Assembly (NCBI GenBank): GCA_965262485.1
Contig: OZ253540.1
Span: 558,001-622,000 of the forward strand
Length of the DNA: 64,000 bases
Source of the DNA: Bin87 sp965262485
GTDB lineage: Bacteria; Chloroflexota; Dehalococcoidia; Lucifugimonadales; UBA3495
Direction: 5' to 3'
A model generated the notes under the pieces. It saw nothing but the letters and a program-made list of their open reading frames with translations, was not told where the DNA came from and did no database searches. Below, in pieces: positions 1 through 7,777 of this stretch (position 1 is its first letter; every line of letters starts with the position of its first letter). A program made the translations under genes and the position numbers.

Positions 1-283
1 GCGCAGCGGTGGACGTGGAATGCAGGGGAACCGGAGCAATGGCCCGGCCGCACTCTTCTATGATGAGCCCCAGGTACGTTACCGGAAGGCCGCCACCCCC
101 GTAGGCTTCGGGAAGGGAGATGCCGAACCAACCGAGAGCGGCCATCTTCTCCCATAGCTCAACCGAGTAGCCGCGCTCGTCCTGCTCCACCGCGCGAGCG
201 AGGCTGGGCGGGCATTCTCCGTCCAGAAACTCGCGGGCGGCGTTTCTAACCATTAGTTCTTCTTCGGTGGGGAGTACGTTCAT
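1..283 (-). CDS. Acyl-CoA dehydrogenase, N-terminal part (cut by window edge)
   Basis: Reading leftward from an ATG at 283, the frame is open to the window edge and gives about 94 residues beginning MNVLPTEEEL. It has the helical N-terminal domain of acyl-CoA dehydrogenases, with 'ALGWFGISLPEAYGG' matching the family's conserved 'GW.gi..PeeyGG' segment. Such FAD enzymes oxidise acyl-CoA thioesters to enoyl-CoA and pass electrons to ETF. It is the last visible gene of a minus-strand operon that starts with another acyl-CoA dehydrogenase (start at 2668). The two could form a heteromeric enzyme, as adjacent pairs do in actinobacteria; that is inference. The catalytic half lies outside the window. 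Confidence 0.85.
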   Translation of the reverse strand, partial: MNVLPTEEELMVRNAAREFLDGECPPSLARAVEQDERGYSVELWEKMAALGWFGISLPEAYGGGGLPVTYLGLIIEECGRAIAPVPLHSTSTAA

Positions 284-348
284 TGTGCCTCAGTGTGGTG
301 GGATTCGAGCAAATCGTGGGGCGTACTAGCGAGGCGGTATGACGACAT

Positions 349-726
349 TTAACCGCCGGCAGGCCGATTCACGAGCCCTCTAATCAAGTTCACAAACCTT
401 TCTACGTCATCCAGATACTCCGAGATACTACTTGCATCAAGCACGTCGCGATAGAAATTGCGATGCAGCTCGTTGGCACTTCTAGCCCAGCTATGCACTT
501 CATTACGGCCGGTTTCCCTAGCTATTCTCGACACGACTTCGGCCTCAAACTCCCAATGCTCACGATAGCTCCACTCACGGGCACTGGCGATAACCGTAGC
601 AGCGTGGGCAGCAGCCCCCCAACCTTTTTCGGAAGCCTGCAATAGCCCCCCGTTGGCCAGATATTCCCGGCTGCGGCGTAGAAATTCAACGCAAATTCGG
701 TCATGGTCGGACTCAAATTCAGGCAC
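349..726 (-). CDS. PaREP1-family protein, single domain
   Basis: The 125-residue product from a GTG start has a 'SREYLANGGLLQASEKGWGA' segment, the signature of the PaREP1/PaREP8 family. These are small all-helical proteins common in thermophilic archaea and scattered in Chloroflexota, and they look HEPN-like. The molecular role of the family is not established. There is no signal peptide or membrane segment. It starts 8 nt after the two-domain paralogue ending at 735 and is followed by an acyl-CoA dehydrogenase start at 283, so it is probably cotranscribed with both. Family assignment rests on the QASEKGW motif and is fairly secure; function is unknown. Confidence 0.72.
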   Translation of the reverse strand: MPEFESDHDRICVEFLRRSREYLANGGLLQASEKGWGAAAHAATVIASAREWSYREHWEFEAEVVSRIARETGRNEVHSWARSANELHRNFYRDVLDASSISEYLDDVERFVNLIRGLVNRPAGG

Positions 727-734
727 CGTTCATC

Positions 735-1463
735 TCAGCTAGTATGCTTCTGCCGTGTCAGTTCTTTTACCAATGTGATGAATTTTCCGGATACATTAAG
801 GTCTTCACTGACCAAATCGGCGTCCAACCAGTTTCGTCTGGGGTCTGTGTTTTCCAGAAGGTTTAGCGCCCTCAATGACCAAACGCCAACCTTACTTCCC
901 CCAGGTTCTTTCATCAGTAACGGTGTGACTTGGTCGAGGTAGTTGCCACGGATGTAGTCGTAGCCCATGGCTTCCGCATAAGTTTTGGCGGCGTAGGTAA
1001 CTGCGTCCCAACCCTTTTCCGCCGCCACTGCCAACGCCCCGTTTGCCAGGCATACCCAGGCGCGGCGTAGTATTGCTTCGGCGTCTTGCGGTGGGTTGGC
1101 GATGTCAAAAACCAGCATAGCCAGCCGCTGCACATCGTCAAAACGCCGGCCGACACCGCTCCTGTCCAGCCAGTCATAACGCGCATTGTCGGCCAAAGCC
1201 ATTGCGCTCACCGCCCACTCAACGCTACTGTCGTGGCTGCGGTGGTCTTTGGACAACTGCAATACCACATCCTTGAAATCGGCGTCGCTGCCGCCTTGTC
1301 CGATAAGGCCGGCATAAGTTTTGGCGGCGTAGCCGGCGGCATCCCAGCCTTTGGCAGAGGCCAATGCCGGTTCACCCTGGGCCAGGTATTCCCGGCCCCG
1401 GCGCAGGAGTTCGTCGCAGGTTTGGGTATAATCGTGTGGCAACTGCGTCATCGTACTGGCCAC
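735..1463 (-). CDS. Tandem two-domain PaREP1-family protein
   Basis: The 242-residue product contains two copies of the PaREP1-like helical unit. The first begins near residue 16 ('LLRRGREYLAQGEPALASAKGWDA', given here only as the span 18-42) and the second near residue 130, with 'ASAKGWDAAGYAAKTYA' answered by 'AAEKGWDAVTYAAKTYA'. This is an internal duplication. The start is GTG at 1463, 2 nt past the acyl-CoA dehydrogenase stop; an in-frame ATG at 1451 is an alternative. With the single-domain gene at 349-726 the operon encodes three units of this fold between two acyl-CoA dehydrogenase genes. No catalytic residues are recognisable and the function is unknown. Confidence 0.7.
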   Translation of the reverse strand: MASTMTQLPHDYTQTCDELLRRGREYLAQGEPALASAKGWDAAGYAAKTYAGLIGQGGSDADFKDVVLQLSKDHRSHDSSVEWAVSAMALADNARYDWLDRSGVGRRFDDVQRLAMLVFDIANPPQDAEAILRRAWVCLANGALAVAAEKGWDAVTYAAKTYAEAMGYDYIRGNYLDQVTPLLMKEPGGSKVGVWSLRALNLLENTDPRRNWLDADLVSEDLNVSGKFITLVKELTRQKHTS

Positions 1464-1465
1464 AA

Positions 1466-2668
1466 TTAGACCCGCGGCATGCCCAGTCCCCGGCGGGCGA
1501 CCTGGTCTCGCATGACCTGGACGCTGCCGTGGTTGATGCCGCTCTGGAAAGCGCCCATCAGGTTGTGGGCAAAAATGCCGTCTGCCACGGAATCCTCGGA
1601 GCCGTTGAGCAACTGGCCGTAGGGACCCAGCAGTTGGGCGATGGTTTCTGTTGTCCGAACACCGTGTTCGGGAGCAAATACCTTCTCAGCCGATCCTTCG
1701 TAGGTGAAGTTACCTTCGGATTCGACGATGGACATGCTGCGCAGGGTCATCAGCCGACACACCTGACCTTCGATCCACATATCTGCGAGCCGGTCGCGGG
1801 TGGTGGGGTCTTCGCGCATACCGTAGCCCTCGATGTCGTTTTCCTTTACCCAGTTTACGATGTCCTCATCGCGCTGGATGGAAATCAAGTACCGCGATGC
1901 GCCGACGCGGTCGAGGTTGAGTCCCATTGCGCCGACGTACCAGCCCTGGTTTTCCTCTCCCAACAGGCACGAAGCTGGCACACGAACATTTTCGAAGAAG
2001 GTTTCGTTGGTGCGGGCGTCGCCGTAAGTTGTTCCGAGGGGAGCCGGAGGATTGTTCTGGATGGTCCACAACGGGCGGACGGTGATGCCGGGGGTGTCCA
2101 TGGGTATGAGGAATATGCTGATTCCCCGGTGGCGCGGGGCGTCAGGGTCGGTGCGCGCCATCAGGTAGATGTGAGTTGCGTAGTGCGCGGCCGTTGTGTA
2201 CATCTTCTGGCCGTTGATAACGTAATCGTCGCCATCGCGGACGGCGCGGCACTGGAGACCGGCGAGGTCGGCGCCCGCTTGGGGCTCGGTAAATCCCAGA
2301 GCAAAGGAAATTTCGCCACGAATTACACCGGGGATGAATTCCTGCTTCTGCTCCTCGGTTCCCGCTGCGAGTATCGCCGGCGCGCCGGAACCGGCTCCGC
2401 CAACGGTGATGCCAATGCGGGCAAACTCCTCTTCCACGATGTATTGGTCGATTCGACTGCCGCCCTGACCGCCGTATTCTACGGGCCAGGAAATGCCTAT
2501 CCAACCCTGCTCGGTGATTTTTTGGTACATCTCCCGGGTCTTCGGGCCCCGTCGGCGAATTCCGGTGCCCTCCAACTCGGCTACGATATCGTCAGTCACA
2601 TTTTCAGCAATGAACTGCTGCACATCGGAGCGTAGGGCTTCCTGTTCGGTAGTGAATGCAAATTCCAT
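1466..2668 (-). CDS. Acyl-CoA dehydrogenase
   Basis: This 400-residue protein has normal family length. It contains 'GWIGISWPVEYGGQGG' near residue 60, the FAD/substrate motif 'FTEPQAGADLAGLQ' near 125, the 'DGDDYVINGQKMYTT' beta-domain segment, and a C-terminal helical domain with 'AQLLGPYGQ'. It oxidises an acyl-CoA thioester; the substrate cannot be read from sequence. Electrons would go to ETF, and a fused EtfB-EtfA is encoded nearby at 3849-5699. A TATAAT/ATGACA promoter lies at 2717-2745. It is the first gene of an operon continuing through two PaREP1 genes into a second acyl-CoA dehydrogenase. Confidence 0.9.
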   Translation of the reverse strand: MEFAFTTEQEALRSDVQQFIAENVTDDIVAELEGTGIRRRGPKTREMYQKITEQGWIGISWPVEYGGQGGSRIDQYIVEEEFARIGITVGGAGSGAPAILAAGTEEQKQEFIPGVIRGEISFALGFTEPQAGADLAGLQCRAVRDGDDYVINGQKMYTTAAHYATHIYLMARTDPDAPRHRGISIFLIPMDTPGITVRPLWTIQNNPPAPLGTTYGDARTNETFFENVRVPASCLLGEENQGWYVGAMGLNLDRVGASRYLISIQRDEDIVNWVKENDIEGYGMREDPTTRDRLADMWIEGQVCRLMTLRSMSIVESEGNFTYEGSAEKVFAPEHGVRTTETIAQLLGPYGQLLNGSEDSVADGIFAHNLMGAFQSGINHGSVQVMRDQVARRGLGMPRV

Positions 2669-2716
2669 GGCGGCGCTGCCTCACGGGTAGGGTGTGCGGT
2701 ACTTTACTGGCGTCCA

Positions 2717-2745
2717 ATTATAACGGTTAGCCCGGTTGGTGTCAT
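2717..2745 (-). promoter_or_regulatory. Promoter of the acyl-CoA dehydrogenase/PaREP1 operon
   Basis: On the minus strand ATGACA (2740-2745) is followed after 17 nt by a perfect TATAAT (2717-2722). This lies about 50 nt upstream of the ATG at 2668. It is a sigma-70-type match, read by eye. Confidence 0.6.
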
Positions 2746-2815
2746 TTCGGAAAAATGGGTTCTGCCGGCCTTGTGCTAAAATCGCGTCAACCCACTACTC
2801 ATATTGAGGCTTACG

Positions 2816-3586
2816 ATGAGCACCGCGGCCAATGCAATCACGATGCTGCCCTACCGGCGGCAGGGGGAAATTGACTACGCCAGCCTTGAATACGACCCCG
2901 ATGAACCGGAACCTTTGCCCGAAGCTATGGAACAAGAACCCGTCATACAGGAAATCCTCGGTATCATCAGCAGTCGGTTCACCGATTTCGGGCTGCGCCC
3001 GGATAACTTTCTCAGCAGCAATACTATCCTCTGCTATGACCCGGCCAATCTCAATGTGCGAGTGCAACCCGACATATACCTGGCTTTTGGGGTTGAGCAG
3101 GCGGCCATTCGCCGGCGGAAGCTCTACCTGCCTTGGGAAGCCGGCAAGCCGCCAGACCTGGCGTTGGAGGTAGCTTCTGAAAGCACCAGCCGACAAGACA
3201 TCATCGCCAAGCCGGGCATCTACGCTGCCGTCGGCATTCCCGAATACTGGCGCTTTGACCCGACCGGGGGCGAGTATCACGGTGAGCCGATGGCCGGGGG
3301 CTTGCTGGTCAATGGTGCCTATCAATCCATTGAACTGACCACCGAACCCGATGGCATATTGAAAGGATACAGCACGATACTGGAACTCAGCCTGTGTTGG
3401 GATGAAGGCTGGCCGCGCTTTTACGACCCGGCCACCGCAACCTACCTGGAAAACTGGCGACAAGAGCGGGCGGCCCGGCTGTCTGCCGAGGCGGAGCGGG
3501 ATGCTGAAAGAGCGGAACGCCTCGCCGCCGAGACCGAAAACGAGCGGCTACGGGAACAGATACGCCGTCTGCAATCAGAAGGATAG
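2816..3586 (+). CDS. Uma2-family (DUF820) PD-(D/E)XK nuclease-like protein
   Basis: The protein of about 256 residues shows the Uma2 pattern: 'VQPDIYL' (acidic residue), 'LALEVASEST' (catalytic-type Glu), then D, K and Y in 'SRQDIIAKPGIYAAVG' and 'PEYWRFDP'. Uma2 proteins have a restriction-endonuclease-like fold and are very numerous in cyanobacteria and Chloroflexota. Their biological job is mostly unknown. The last 50 residues form an Ala/Glu/Arg-rich coiled coil. I chose the ATG at 2816 because TTGAGG lies just upstream; a TTG at 2804 is in frame. An extended -10 (TGCTAAAAT, 2774-2782) could drive it. It is a single gene. Confidence 0.8.
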   Translation: MSTAANAITMLPYRRQGEIDYASLEYDPDEPEPLPEAMEQEPVIQEILGIISSRFTDFGLRPDNFLSSNTILCYDPANLNVRVQPDIYLAFGVEQAAIRRRKLYLPWEAGKPPDLALEVASESTSRQDIIAKPGIYAAVGIPEYWRFDPTGGEYHGEPMAGGLLVNGAYQSIELTTEPDGILKGYSTILELSLCWDEGWPRFYDPATATYLENWRQERAARLSAEAERDAERAERLAAETENERLREQIRRLQSEG

Positions 3587-3621
3587 CAGCTGATTCTGCC
3601 AACAATAACCTTACCGAATAG

Positions 3622-3801
3622 TCAGGTTTGCCAAATAGTAGGCGTCTGGCGGCGCCACGTTATGGAACCGGCCAGGGTAACCGGGAGGCCGTCGAGTATG
3701 TCCGTCTTGGCCACATCGATAACCTCTGGTGGGATGCTGCGGAATCCGGCGGCAGCTGCCAGTCGAGATAGTTCAGCCGTTACGTAGGAATCGCTGGTCA
3801 T
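3622..3801 (-). pseudogene. MmgE/PrpD-family remnant (N-terminus only)
   Basis: An ATG at 3801 opens 59 codons. Residues 6-46 contain 'YVTAELSRLAAAAG', 'PPEVIDVAKTDILDGL' and 'VTLAGS', which match the N-terminal helices of MmgE/PrpD proteins (2-methylcitrate dehydratase and relatives, usually about 450 residues). The frame then runs into unrelated residues and a TGA at 3622. Nothing resembling the rest of the family follows before the EtfBA gene. I read it as a decayed or truncated gene in the same orientation as its neighbour. It could also be a short expressed peptide, but that is unlikely. Confidence 0.6.
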
Positions 3802-3848
3802 GATGGGGAACCGCGGCGATGAGGATTATGTTCCGACGGCGATGGATT

Positions 3849-5699
3849 TCACCCCAGCCCGCACTCCGCCAGCACCGGTTCGATGGCTCCGATCAGCGCT
3901 GGCAGGTATTCGTTCCAGTCTCCCACGATTCCATAGTCGGCGGCCCGAAAGATGGCAGCGCGATGATTGCGGTTGATCGCCAGGATGACCCCGGCTTTTT
4001 GAATTCCCACCGTGTGGTTGAAGGCGCCGCGAATTCCCACGGCCAGGTATACCCTGGGGGCTATCGTCCGACCGCTGATGCCGACCTGGACGTGATGAGG
4101 CAACCATCCGGAATGCACGACGTTTCGAGTGGTTGCGATGGAGGCGCCGATGGTGGCAGCCAGGCGTTGGGCTTCGGCCAAACCTTCTTCGCCCACGCCC
4201 ATGCCGACGCCGATCACGACTTCCGCGGATGTTAACTCCAGGGCTCCATGTTCTTCTGACGTATGCTCGCTCAACAGGATGACGTCCGGCCCGTCGCAAG
4301 GGGCTGGATCTATGGCGGTAACTGTCGGGGTGTAATCCGGATCCGGGTCGGCGGGGGTCAGGACGCCGGGCCGGAGCGTTACGAGGTTGGGCAACGTTTT
4401 GGAAAGAATGGGAGCAACGACGTTGCCGCCGAGGGCCGGTTTGAGTTGGACCAGTTGCCCGGCGTCGTTGATTTCCAGGTCTATGGCGTCACCGGTCAGT
4501 CCCAAACGTTGCCGGGCGGCAATGCGGGCAGCGAGGTCGCGTCCATCGGCGGTGGCACAAAAGAGCACTGCGTAGGGCGGGTTGGCGACGATGGCGGCAG
4601 ATAGACTCTCAGCGACGCTACGCCCGCAGATTACACCCAGACCATCTGTATTCAGGGTCAAAATTCGGTCGGCGCCCGCGGCAGCCAACTGAGTAACGGC
4701 TGCCCCGTCCGGCGGTCCGGATCCGATGAATACGGCCACGATCTCACTTTGCGTTATGGGAGCAAGGGCGCGCGCTTTGCCGAGCATTTCCAGCGTAGCG
4801 TGACGCACGGCCGGTCCGACCATTTCCACGACTACCCAGATACTGCGTTGGGTTCCGGTGTAACGGCCGGGAGCGGACACCGTTGATCCGGTTGAGTCTT
4901 CCGCCTGATCCAGCGCGGCCAGACGTTCGCGGAGCATTTCTGCCACCTGGCGCGCAGCATCGTCGGGCGTTTCATCGCGGATTACCACACCCAGGCGGTC
5001 CGGTTCAATCAGACGAATGTCTTCAACCCAGGTGGGTGACCCTTCCAATCCGAACAACGACAGGTCATCCGTCAGGTCGGCACAGGTTAGTTGCTCCACC
5101 GTTTTTGTCTCAGCGACTTCCATTTCCTCGCGCCCGGGATAACGCTCCTGCCCGGCGCCTTCCGTTACGCACACGACGGCGGGCAGGGAGCAGCGCAATA
5201 CCTGATAACCTTGATCGGTGGCCCTTTCGCAGGTAATGCTGTGGCCGGATCGGTCGATCTCGAGATGCCGGACATTGCTGATGTGAGGCATCCCCATCAG
5301 TTCCGCGACCTCGGGACCGACCTGACCGGTTTCGGCGTCGGTGCTGTTGCGCCCGCAGATGACAAGATCGGGTTCTTCGCGCTGCAAGGCCAGAGCCAGA
5401 GCCTGGGCCGTTGCCAGGGTATCGCTGCCGGCCAGCGCCCGGTCGGAAAGTAGAATTGCCCGGTCGGCCCCGAGGGCGTGGCACTGAGTCAGTCCCTCAG
5501 CTGCGTTTGGCGGGCCCATGGACAGGGCCACCACCGAATCATCGGGATCAGATTTCAAGTCTATGGCGAGGTTGAGACCCAGCAGATCGAAGGGGTTTAT
5601 TTCTGATGGCACGCCCTCGCGCTGGATTACCTTATTTTCGTAATCGAACTGGATTCTGGAAACGACGGGGACATATTTGACGCAGACCGCGAATTTCAT
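3849..5699 (-). CDS. Electron transfer flavoprotein, EtfB-EtfA fusion
   Basis: One 616-residue chain carries both ETF subunits. Residues 1 to about 265 are beta-like: 'MKFAVCVKYVPVV', then 'CGRNSTDAETGQVGPEVAELMG' near 115-136 (nucleotide site). Residues about 290-616 are alpha-like: 'IWVVVEM' at the start, and a C-terminal FAD domain with 'TIAPRVYLAVGI.GA..H..G' and 'AIFRAADYGIVGD'. ETFs accept electrons from acyl-CoA dehydrogenases and pass them to the quinone pool. The linker near 268-288 is short and polar. An AAGGAG lies upstream of the ATG. No ETF:quinone oxidoreductase is visible in the window. The fusion is uninterrupted. Confidence 0.9.
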   Translation of the reverse strand: MKFAVCVKYVPVVSRIQFDYENKVIQREGVPSEINPFDLLGLNLAIDLKSDPDDSVVALSMGPPNAAEGLTQCHALGADRAILLSDRALAGSDTLATAQALALALQREEPDLVICGRNSTDAETGQVGPEVAELMGMPHISNVRHLEIDRSGHSITCERATDQGYQVLRCSLPAVVCVTEGAGQERYPGREEMEVAETKTVEQLTCADLTDDLSLFGLEGSPTWVEDIRLIEPDRLGVVIRDETPDDAARQVAEMLRERLAALDQAEDSTGSTVSAPGRYTGTQRSIWVVVEMVGPAVRHATLEMLGKARALAPITQSEIVAVFIGSGPPDGAAVTQLAAAGADRILTLNTDGLGVICGRSVAESLSAAIVANPPYAVLFCATADGRDLAARIAARQRLGLTGDAIDLEINDAGQLVQLKPALGGNVVAPILSKTLPNLVTLRPGVLTPADPDPDYTPTVTAIDPAPCDGPDVILLSEHTSEEHGALELTSAEVVIGVGMGVGEEGLAEAQRLAATIGASIATTRNVVHSGWLPHHVQVGISGRTIAPRVYLAVGIRGAFNHTVGIQKAGVILAINRNHRAAIFRAADYGIVGDWNEYLPALIGAIEPVLAECGLG

Positions 5700-5781
5700 G
5701 CGGAAACGCTCCTTGTGAGCAGAGATCGGTTTATTGCCGGTGACCCGAAGGCGCCGGACGGGCGTTCACTCGGTGGCAGGC

Positions 5782-7170
5782 TCAGGTATTGATGCTGGCG
5801 CCGAGTTGTTCTCGGGTATGTTGTGTCAACTCCTGAATGGTGGAGCTGAATTCCACTGGGTAGCGGGCCGGTTCCCGAAGTCGCTGATAGGGAGGGCTGA
5901 GGCCGGCCGCGCCCTCGGCGACACGCTGCCGCACGACGGCCAGGTTTTCCCGAGGTGATATGCGTTGTCCGTTTGTCATAGCCTCGGCCAGCAAGGGTCG
6001 GCCCGGCGCGATGTTTTCGTGGGCCAACGCTATTACGTCGCCGGTCATCGAACCCGATGAGTCGAATTGTCGGAATATCTGCTTGGACCCCGGCATCGAC
6101 TCCTTCCCGCCGCTCAATTTCATTACCGGCCGGTCGTTGTAACACACCATTTTGTAGACCATATCACACCAGGGAGCATCGCCCGAGACGCCCACGCGGG
6201 TTCCCACTCCGAACATGTCGATGGGCGCTCCGTTGTTCACCAGGCGTTCGATTTCGTACTCGTCGAGACCGCCGCTGGCCAGGATACGAACGTAGCCGAG
6301 GTTGGCTTCGTCCAGTATGGAACGTACCTGGCGGCTCAGGTGATCCAGATCTCCGGAGTCCAGGCGGACGGCGGTCAGTCGATGGCCGGCGTCTTCCATT
6401 TCTCCGGCAACCAGGGCCGCGTTGCGGGTGCCGCTAATGGTGTCGTAGGTGTCCAACAGGAAGATGCTGCGTTCCGGGAACATTCTGGCATAGGCGCGAA
6501 AGGCTTCGATCTCGCTGGAGAATCCGGTGATGTATGAGTGCGCCATGGTTCCGGCCGGAGGAATTTCGTAGCGACGCGCGGCCAATACGTTGCTGGTGGC
6601 GGCGAAGCCCGCAGCGTAAGATACGCGCGCCATTGCCAAGGCAGCTTCTGTGCCGTGGGTACGCCGCGAAGCGAAATCGGCGATCGCTCTTCCCTGGGCA
6701 GCCAGGACACATCGGGCTGACTTGGTAGCAAGCAAGGTTTGGTATTGGATTTGATTGATTACAATGGTTTCGACCAACTGGGCTTCGATAATGGGAGCGG
6801 AGATTTCCATTATGGGTTCATCGGCGAATACGACGCTGCCTTCCGGGACGGCTCGGACGGTTCCAGTGAAGCGGGTCGCCGCCAGGAACTCCAGGAAATC
6901 GCCAGTGAAAATCCCGGTGGTGCGAAGAAAATCGATGTTGTCGGGATCGAACGCAAGGGCGCCCAGGCAGTCAAGAGTGTCGTCGATACCCGCTGCGATC
7001 ATGTAGCCCCGGTCCGGCGGATAATCGCGCATATAGAGGCTGAAGGTGGCTTCATGGGCCATGCCCTCCGAAAAGTACGATTGACCCATGGTCAGCTCGT
7101 AGAGGTCCGTAAACAGACCAATGTCGCCGGCGGCAAGTGGTAAAAAGGGAGATTGGCTGGGGATCGACAT
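5782..7170 (-). CDS. pncB: Nicotinate phosphoribosyltransferase
   Basis: This 462-residue protein makes nicotinate mononucleotide from nicotinate and PRPP (NAD salvage). It opens with 'LFTDLYELTMGQSYF', the family's N-terminal signature. It contains 'DFASRRTHGTEAA' with the catalytic-type His, 'RLDSGDL' for phosphoribosyl binding, and 'FGVGTRVG' near residue 325. Length fits the class. It is transcribed leftward from a TTGACA/GATAAT promoter at 7231-7259 and stands 82 nt before etfBA, so readthrough is possible. The ATG at 7170 lacks a strong ribosome-binding site. Confidence 0.92.
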   Translation of the reverse strand: MSIPSQSPFLPLAAGDIGLFTDLYELTMGQSYFSEGMAHEATFSLYMRDYPPDRGYMIAAGIDDTLDCLGALAFDPDNIDFLRTTGIFTGDFLEFLAATRFTGTVRAVPEGSVVFADEPIMEISAPIIEAQLVETIVINQIQYQTLLATKSARCVLAAQGRAIADFASRRTHGTEAALAMARVSYAAGFAATSNVLAARRYEIPPAGTMAHSYITGFSSEIEAFRAYARMFPERSIFLLDTYDTISGTRNAALVAGEMEDAGHRLTAVRLDSGDLDHLSRQVRSILDEANLGYVRILASGGLDEYEIERLVNNGAPIDMFGVGTRVGVSGDAPWCDMVYKMVCYNDRPVMKLSGGKESMPGSKQIFRQFDSSGSMTGDVIALAHENIAPGRPLLAEAMTNGQRISPRENLAVVRQRVAEGAAGLSPPYQRLREPARYPVEFSSTIQELTQHTREQLGASINT

Positions 7171-7230
7171 GAACGTTCACCGGGAGGAAACCGAACGCAA
7201 TCTGCGGAAAATCGTCGACCGATTGTCCGC

Positions 7231-7259
7231 ATTATCCAACCGGCCGGCATCAGTGTCAA
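7231..7259 (-). promoter_or_regulatory. pncB promoter
   Basis: On the minus strand a perfect TTGACA (7254-7259) is separated by 17 nt from GATAAT (7231-7236), about 60 nt upstream of the pncB ATG. It faces away from the riboswitch promoter at 7459. The stretch 7260-7458 between them shows no gene. Confidence 0.6.
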
Positions 7260-7458
7260 ACACCGTATATGGGTATGCGGACCAGATTCCGTGCGTTTGA
7301 GACCGGGCGGCGGGCAAGGCCGAAACCTCGTAACTGTTCACGTTTGAGGGGACGGAAACGGTTTGCAGTGGAAATTCCGTACTTGGTTGCCCCTCCACAA
7401 GAGGCCGAATAGTCGGTAGATCCCCGGAAGTCTGAACAGTTACGAAACCTCACCGTGC

Positions 7459-7487
7459 TTGACATATTGTTCGACCAACGGTAGCAT
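7459..7487 (+). promoter_or_regulatory. Promoter of the SAM-riboswitch/mtnA transcript
   Basis: TTGACA (7459-7464), a 17-nt spacer and TAGCAT (7482-7487) lie about 30 nt before the SAM-I aptamer. That is where a riboswitch transcript should begin. Confidence 0.7.
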
Positions 7488-7520
7488 GATTCACGTTAAC
7501 AATCGTAAATACTTCTGGAA

Positions 7521-7658
7521 CCCTTATCCAGAGAGGCGGAGGGACCGGCCCTGTGAAGCCTGGCAACCAATCCCGCATCCCTAGCGGGATCAGGTGCTAA
7601 ATCCGGCGTCGCTGCCGGGCGTTGCGAGACGCTCGCTGTAGATCGGCGAAAGATGAGG
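7521..7658 (+). promoter_or_regulatory. SAM-I (S-box) riboswitch aptamer
   Basis: The conserved S-box core is readable. 'CCTTATC' (7522-7528) opens P1, followed by 'AGAGAGGCGGAGGGAC', 'GGCCCTGTGAAGCC', 'GGCAACC', a P3 hairpin ATCCCGC/GCGGGAT, and 'GGTGCTAAATCC'. A further GCGTC/GACGC helix stands in for P4. 'GATGAGG' (7652-7658) closes P1 with one G-U pair. S-box RNAs bind S-adenosylmethionine and shut off methionine/SAM genes. The gene downstream is mtnA, heading a methionine-salvage and SAM-cycle cluster, which fits. Confidence 0.93.
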
Positions 7659-7708
7659 GGAGGATTGTCTCGCTTGGCTCTCCCTATGCGGATGGGCCTT
7701 TATTTTTT
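7652..7708 (+). terminator. Likely riboswitch-controlled intrinsic terminator
   Basis: The P1 3' strand GATGAGGGGAG can instead pair with CTCTCCCT and neighbouring bases near 7678-7690, and a T-rich tract (TTTATTTTTT, 7699-7708) follows. GCGAGAC (7624-7630) can pair with GTCTCGC (7668-7674) as an alternative fold. The strands are mutually exclusive as expected of an S-box OFF switch. The exact terminator boundaries are my inference. Confidence 0.5.
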
Positions 7709-7777
7709 GCCTGTCGCGGCGATGGGTATCGTCGAACCGACAGGCTGCGGACTACCGCAACTGGCGTAATTGTGGCT

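Noticed and set aside
1364..2635. 423-codon plus-strand open frame opposite the acyl-CoA dehydrogenase
   Set aside because: It is the antisense shadow of a well-conserved gene; the translation has no family features and no ribosome-binding site.
2795..3463. 222-codon minus-strand frame opposite the Uma2 gene
   Set aside because: Antisense shadow; composition is artefactual and the Uma2 motifs are on the plus strand.
7622..7777. 52-codon upstream extension of mtnA
   Set aside because: It covers the SAM-I expression platform and terminator and has no conserved residues; homology begins at 7778.
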